The position numbers and the translations under genes are program-made. The notes below the pieces were generated by a model. It did no database searches, was not told the origin of the DNA, and saw only the letters and a list, made by a program, of their open reading frames with translations. Below are positions 63,774-64,000 of a stretch of 64,000 nt of DNA, piece after piece. Source of the DNA: Herbaspirillum sp. RV1423 (GTDB lineage: Bacteria > Pseudomonadota > Gammaproteobacteria > Burkholderiales > Burkholderiaceae_D). The number at the start of each line of letters is the position of its first letter. Within the stretch, counting starts at the first letter, position 1. Where the stretch lies: the NCBI RefSeq assembly GCF_000577615.1, contig NZ_CBXX010000018.1, positions 17,610 to 81,609 of the forward strand. The letters are read 5' to 3'.

Positions 63774-64000
63774 TTATTTTTGAGGAGGAATGCACAAGCG
63801 TAATGGATCGATGGAGAGGCTTTTTTGCAGTGTTGTTTGTCCGTTGCGGTCGGTGACACCATCAACGCCGCCGTGATTGCCGATGATCGTTTTTGTCGCC
63901 TGACGGATTGTCGATTGTTGGCTAAATCCCCAACGCACGCCGAATTGCTCGTCGAACTTGGCCTGCGTCCAGGTGTTCATTTGCCGCATCAGGCTGGTCG
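63774..64000 (-). CDS. C-terminal fragment of a T6SS-associated protein (possibly VgrG-type)
   Basis: The frame is open at the right edge and encodes about 75 residues, ending 17 bp before the effector start. Sequence TSLMRQMNTWTQAKFDEQFGVRWGFSQ then NHGGVDGVTDRNGQTTLQKSLSIDPLRL resembles the small beta-rich C-terminal extensions of VgrG/PAAR proteins (pattern G-V-T-D-x-x-G-x-T). Such proteins usually lie just upstream of Tle effectors. The identity is uncertain because only the tail is visible. Confidence 0.4.
   Translation of the reverse strand, partial: TSLMRQMNTWTQAKFDEQFGVRWGFSQQSTIRQATKTIIGNHGGVDGVTDRNGQTTLQKSLSIDPLRLCIPPQK

Overview
The window looks like a chromosomal segment of a G+C-rich betaproteobacterium, most probably an Oxalobacteraceae member close to Herbaspirillum. 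This rests on gene content and codon style: a class I PHA synthase with phasin, a beta-type FNR, Ggu/ChvE sugar uptake and a type VI secretion (T6SS) lipoprotein. It is an inference, because no rRNA or marker alignment was possible. I found no tRNA, rRNA, CRISPR array, insertion sequence or prophage.

Layout. (1) 1-711: edge of a T6SS locus, with tssJ and the start of a secreted protein. (2) 1274-21716: an FNR island. An FNR gene with all four cluster cysteines is followed by genes in five transcription units. Each unit is headed by a near-perfect FNR box (TTGAT-N4-ATCAA), and each box sits 31-32 bp upstream of a -10-like hexamer, the geometry of a class II FNR promoter. The units are usp-BON-adh (-), usp (+), phaC-mgtA (+), nodT-yhiI-rbbA-yhhJ-maoC/pta-ackA-usp (+) and phaB-hemerythrin-phasin (-). 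Together they suggest an oxygen-limitation programme: PHA as electron sink, acyl-phosphate/acetate kinase ATP formation, alcohol dehydrogenase, stress proteins, a P-type Mg2+ ATPase and an RbbA-type ABC system. (3) 21976-30678: LPS/O-antigen assembly, with two ligase-like proteins, MsbA, three GT9 and one GT8 glycosyltransferases. The 29.4-30.7 kb part is visibly AT-richer than its surroundings. (4) 30679-41635: housekeeping genes dnaE, trhO, a WrbA-like flavodoxin beside a LysR remnant, gluQ, rhlE, an FAH-family hydrolase and a TPR/glycosyltransferase-like protein.

(5) 41710-60619: a large sugar-acid catabolic region. A LysR regulator, SMP-30 lactonase, SDR sugar dehydrogenase, GguC/AraD1, an IlvD/Edd-type aldonate dehydratase and ABC transporter ChvE-GguA-GguB form an L-arabinose/D-galactose oxidative module. 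Next to it lie a YtfQ-YtfR-YtfT-YjfF (galactofuranose-type) ABC transporter and dgoK-dgoA-dgoD (De Ley-Doudoroff galactonate pathway). The dgo cluster has no galactose dehydrogenase or lactonase of its own; the neighbouring SDR and SMP-30 proteins could supply galactonate. Several intergenic gaps hold long inverted repeats. (6) 60710-64000: a T6SS lipase effector (Tle4-like), its lipoprotein immunity partner (Tli4-like) overlapping by ATGA, and the C-terminus of an upstream T6SS-type gene cut by the window edge.

CDS starts were chosen from ribosome-binding sites and operon overlaps, so several differ from the longest open frame.
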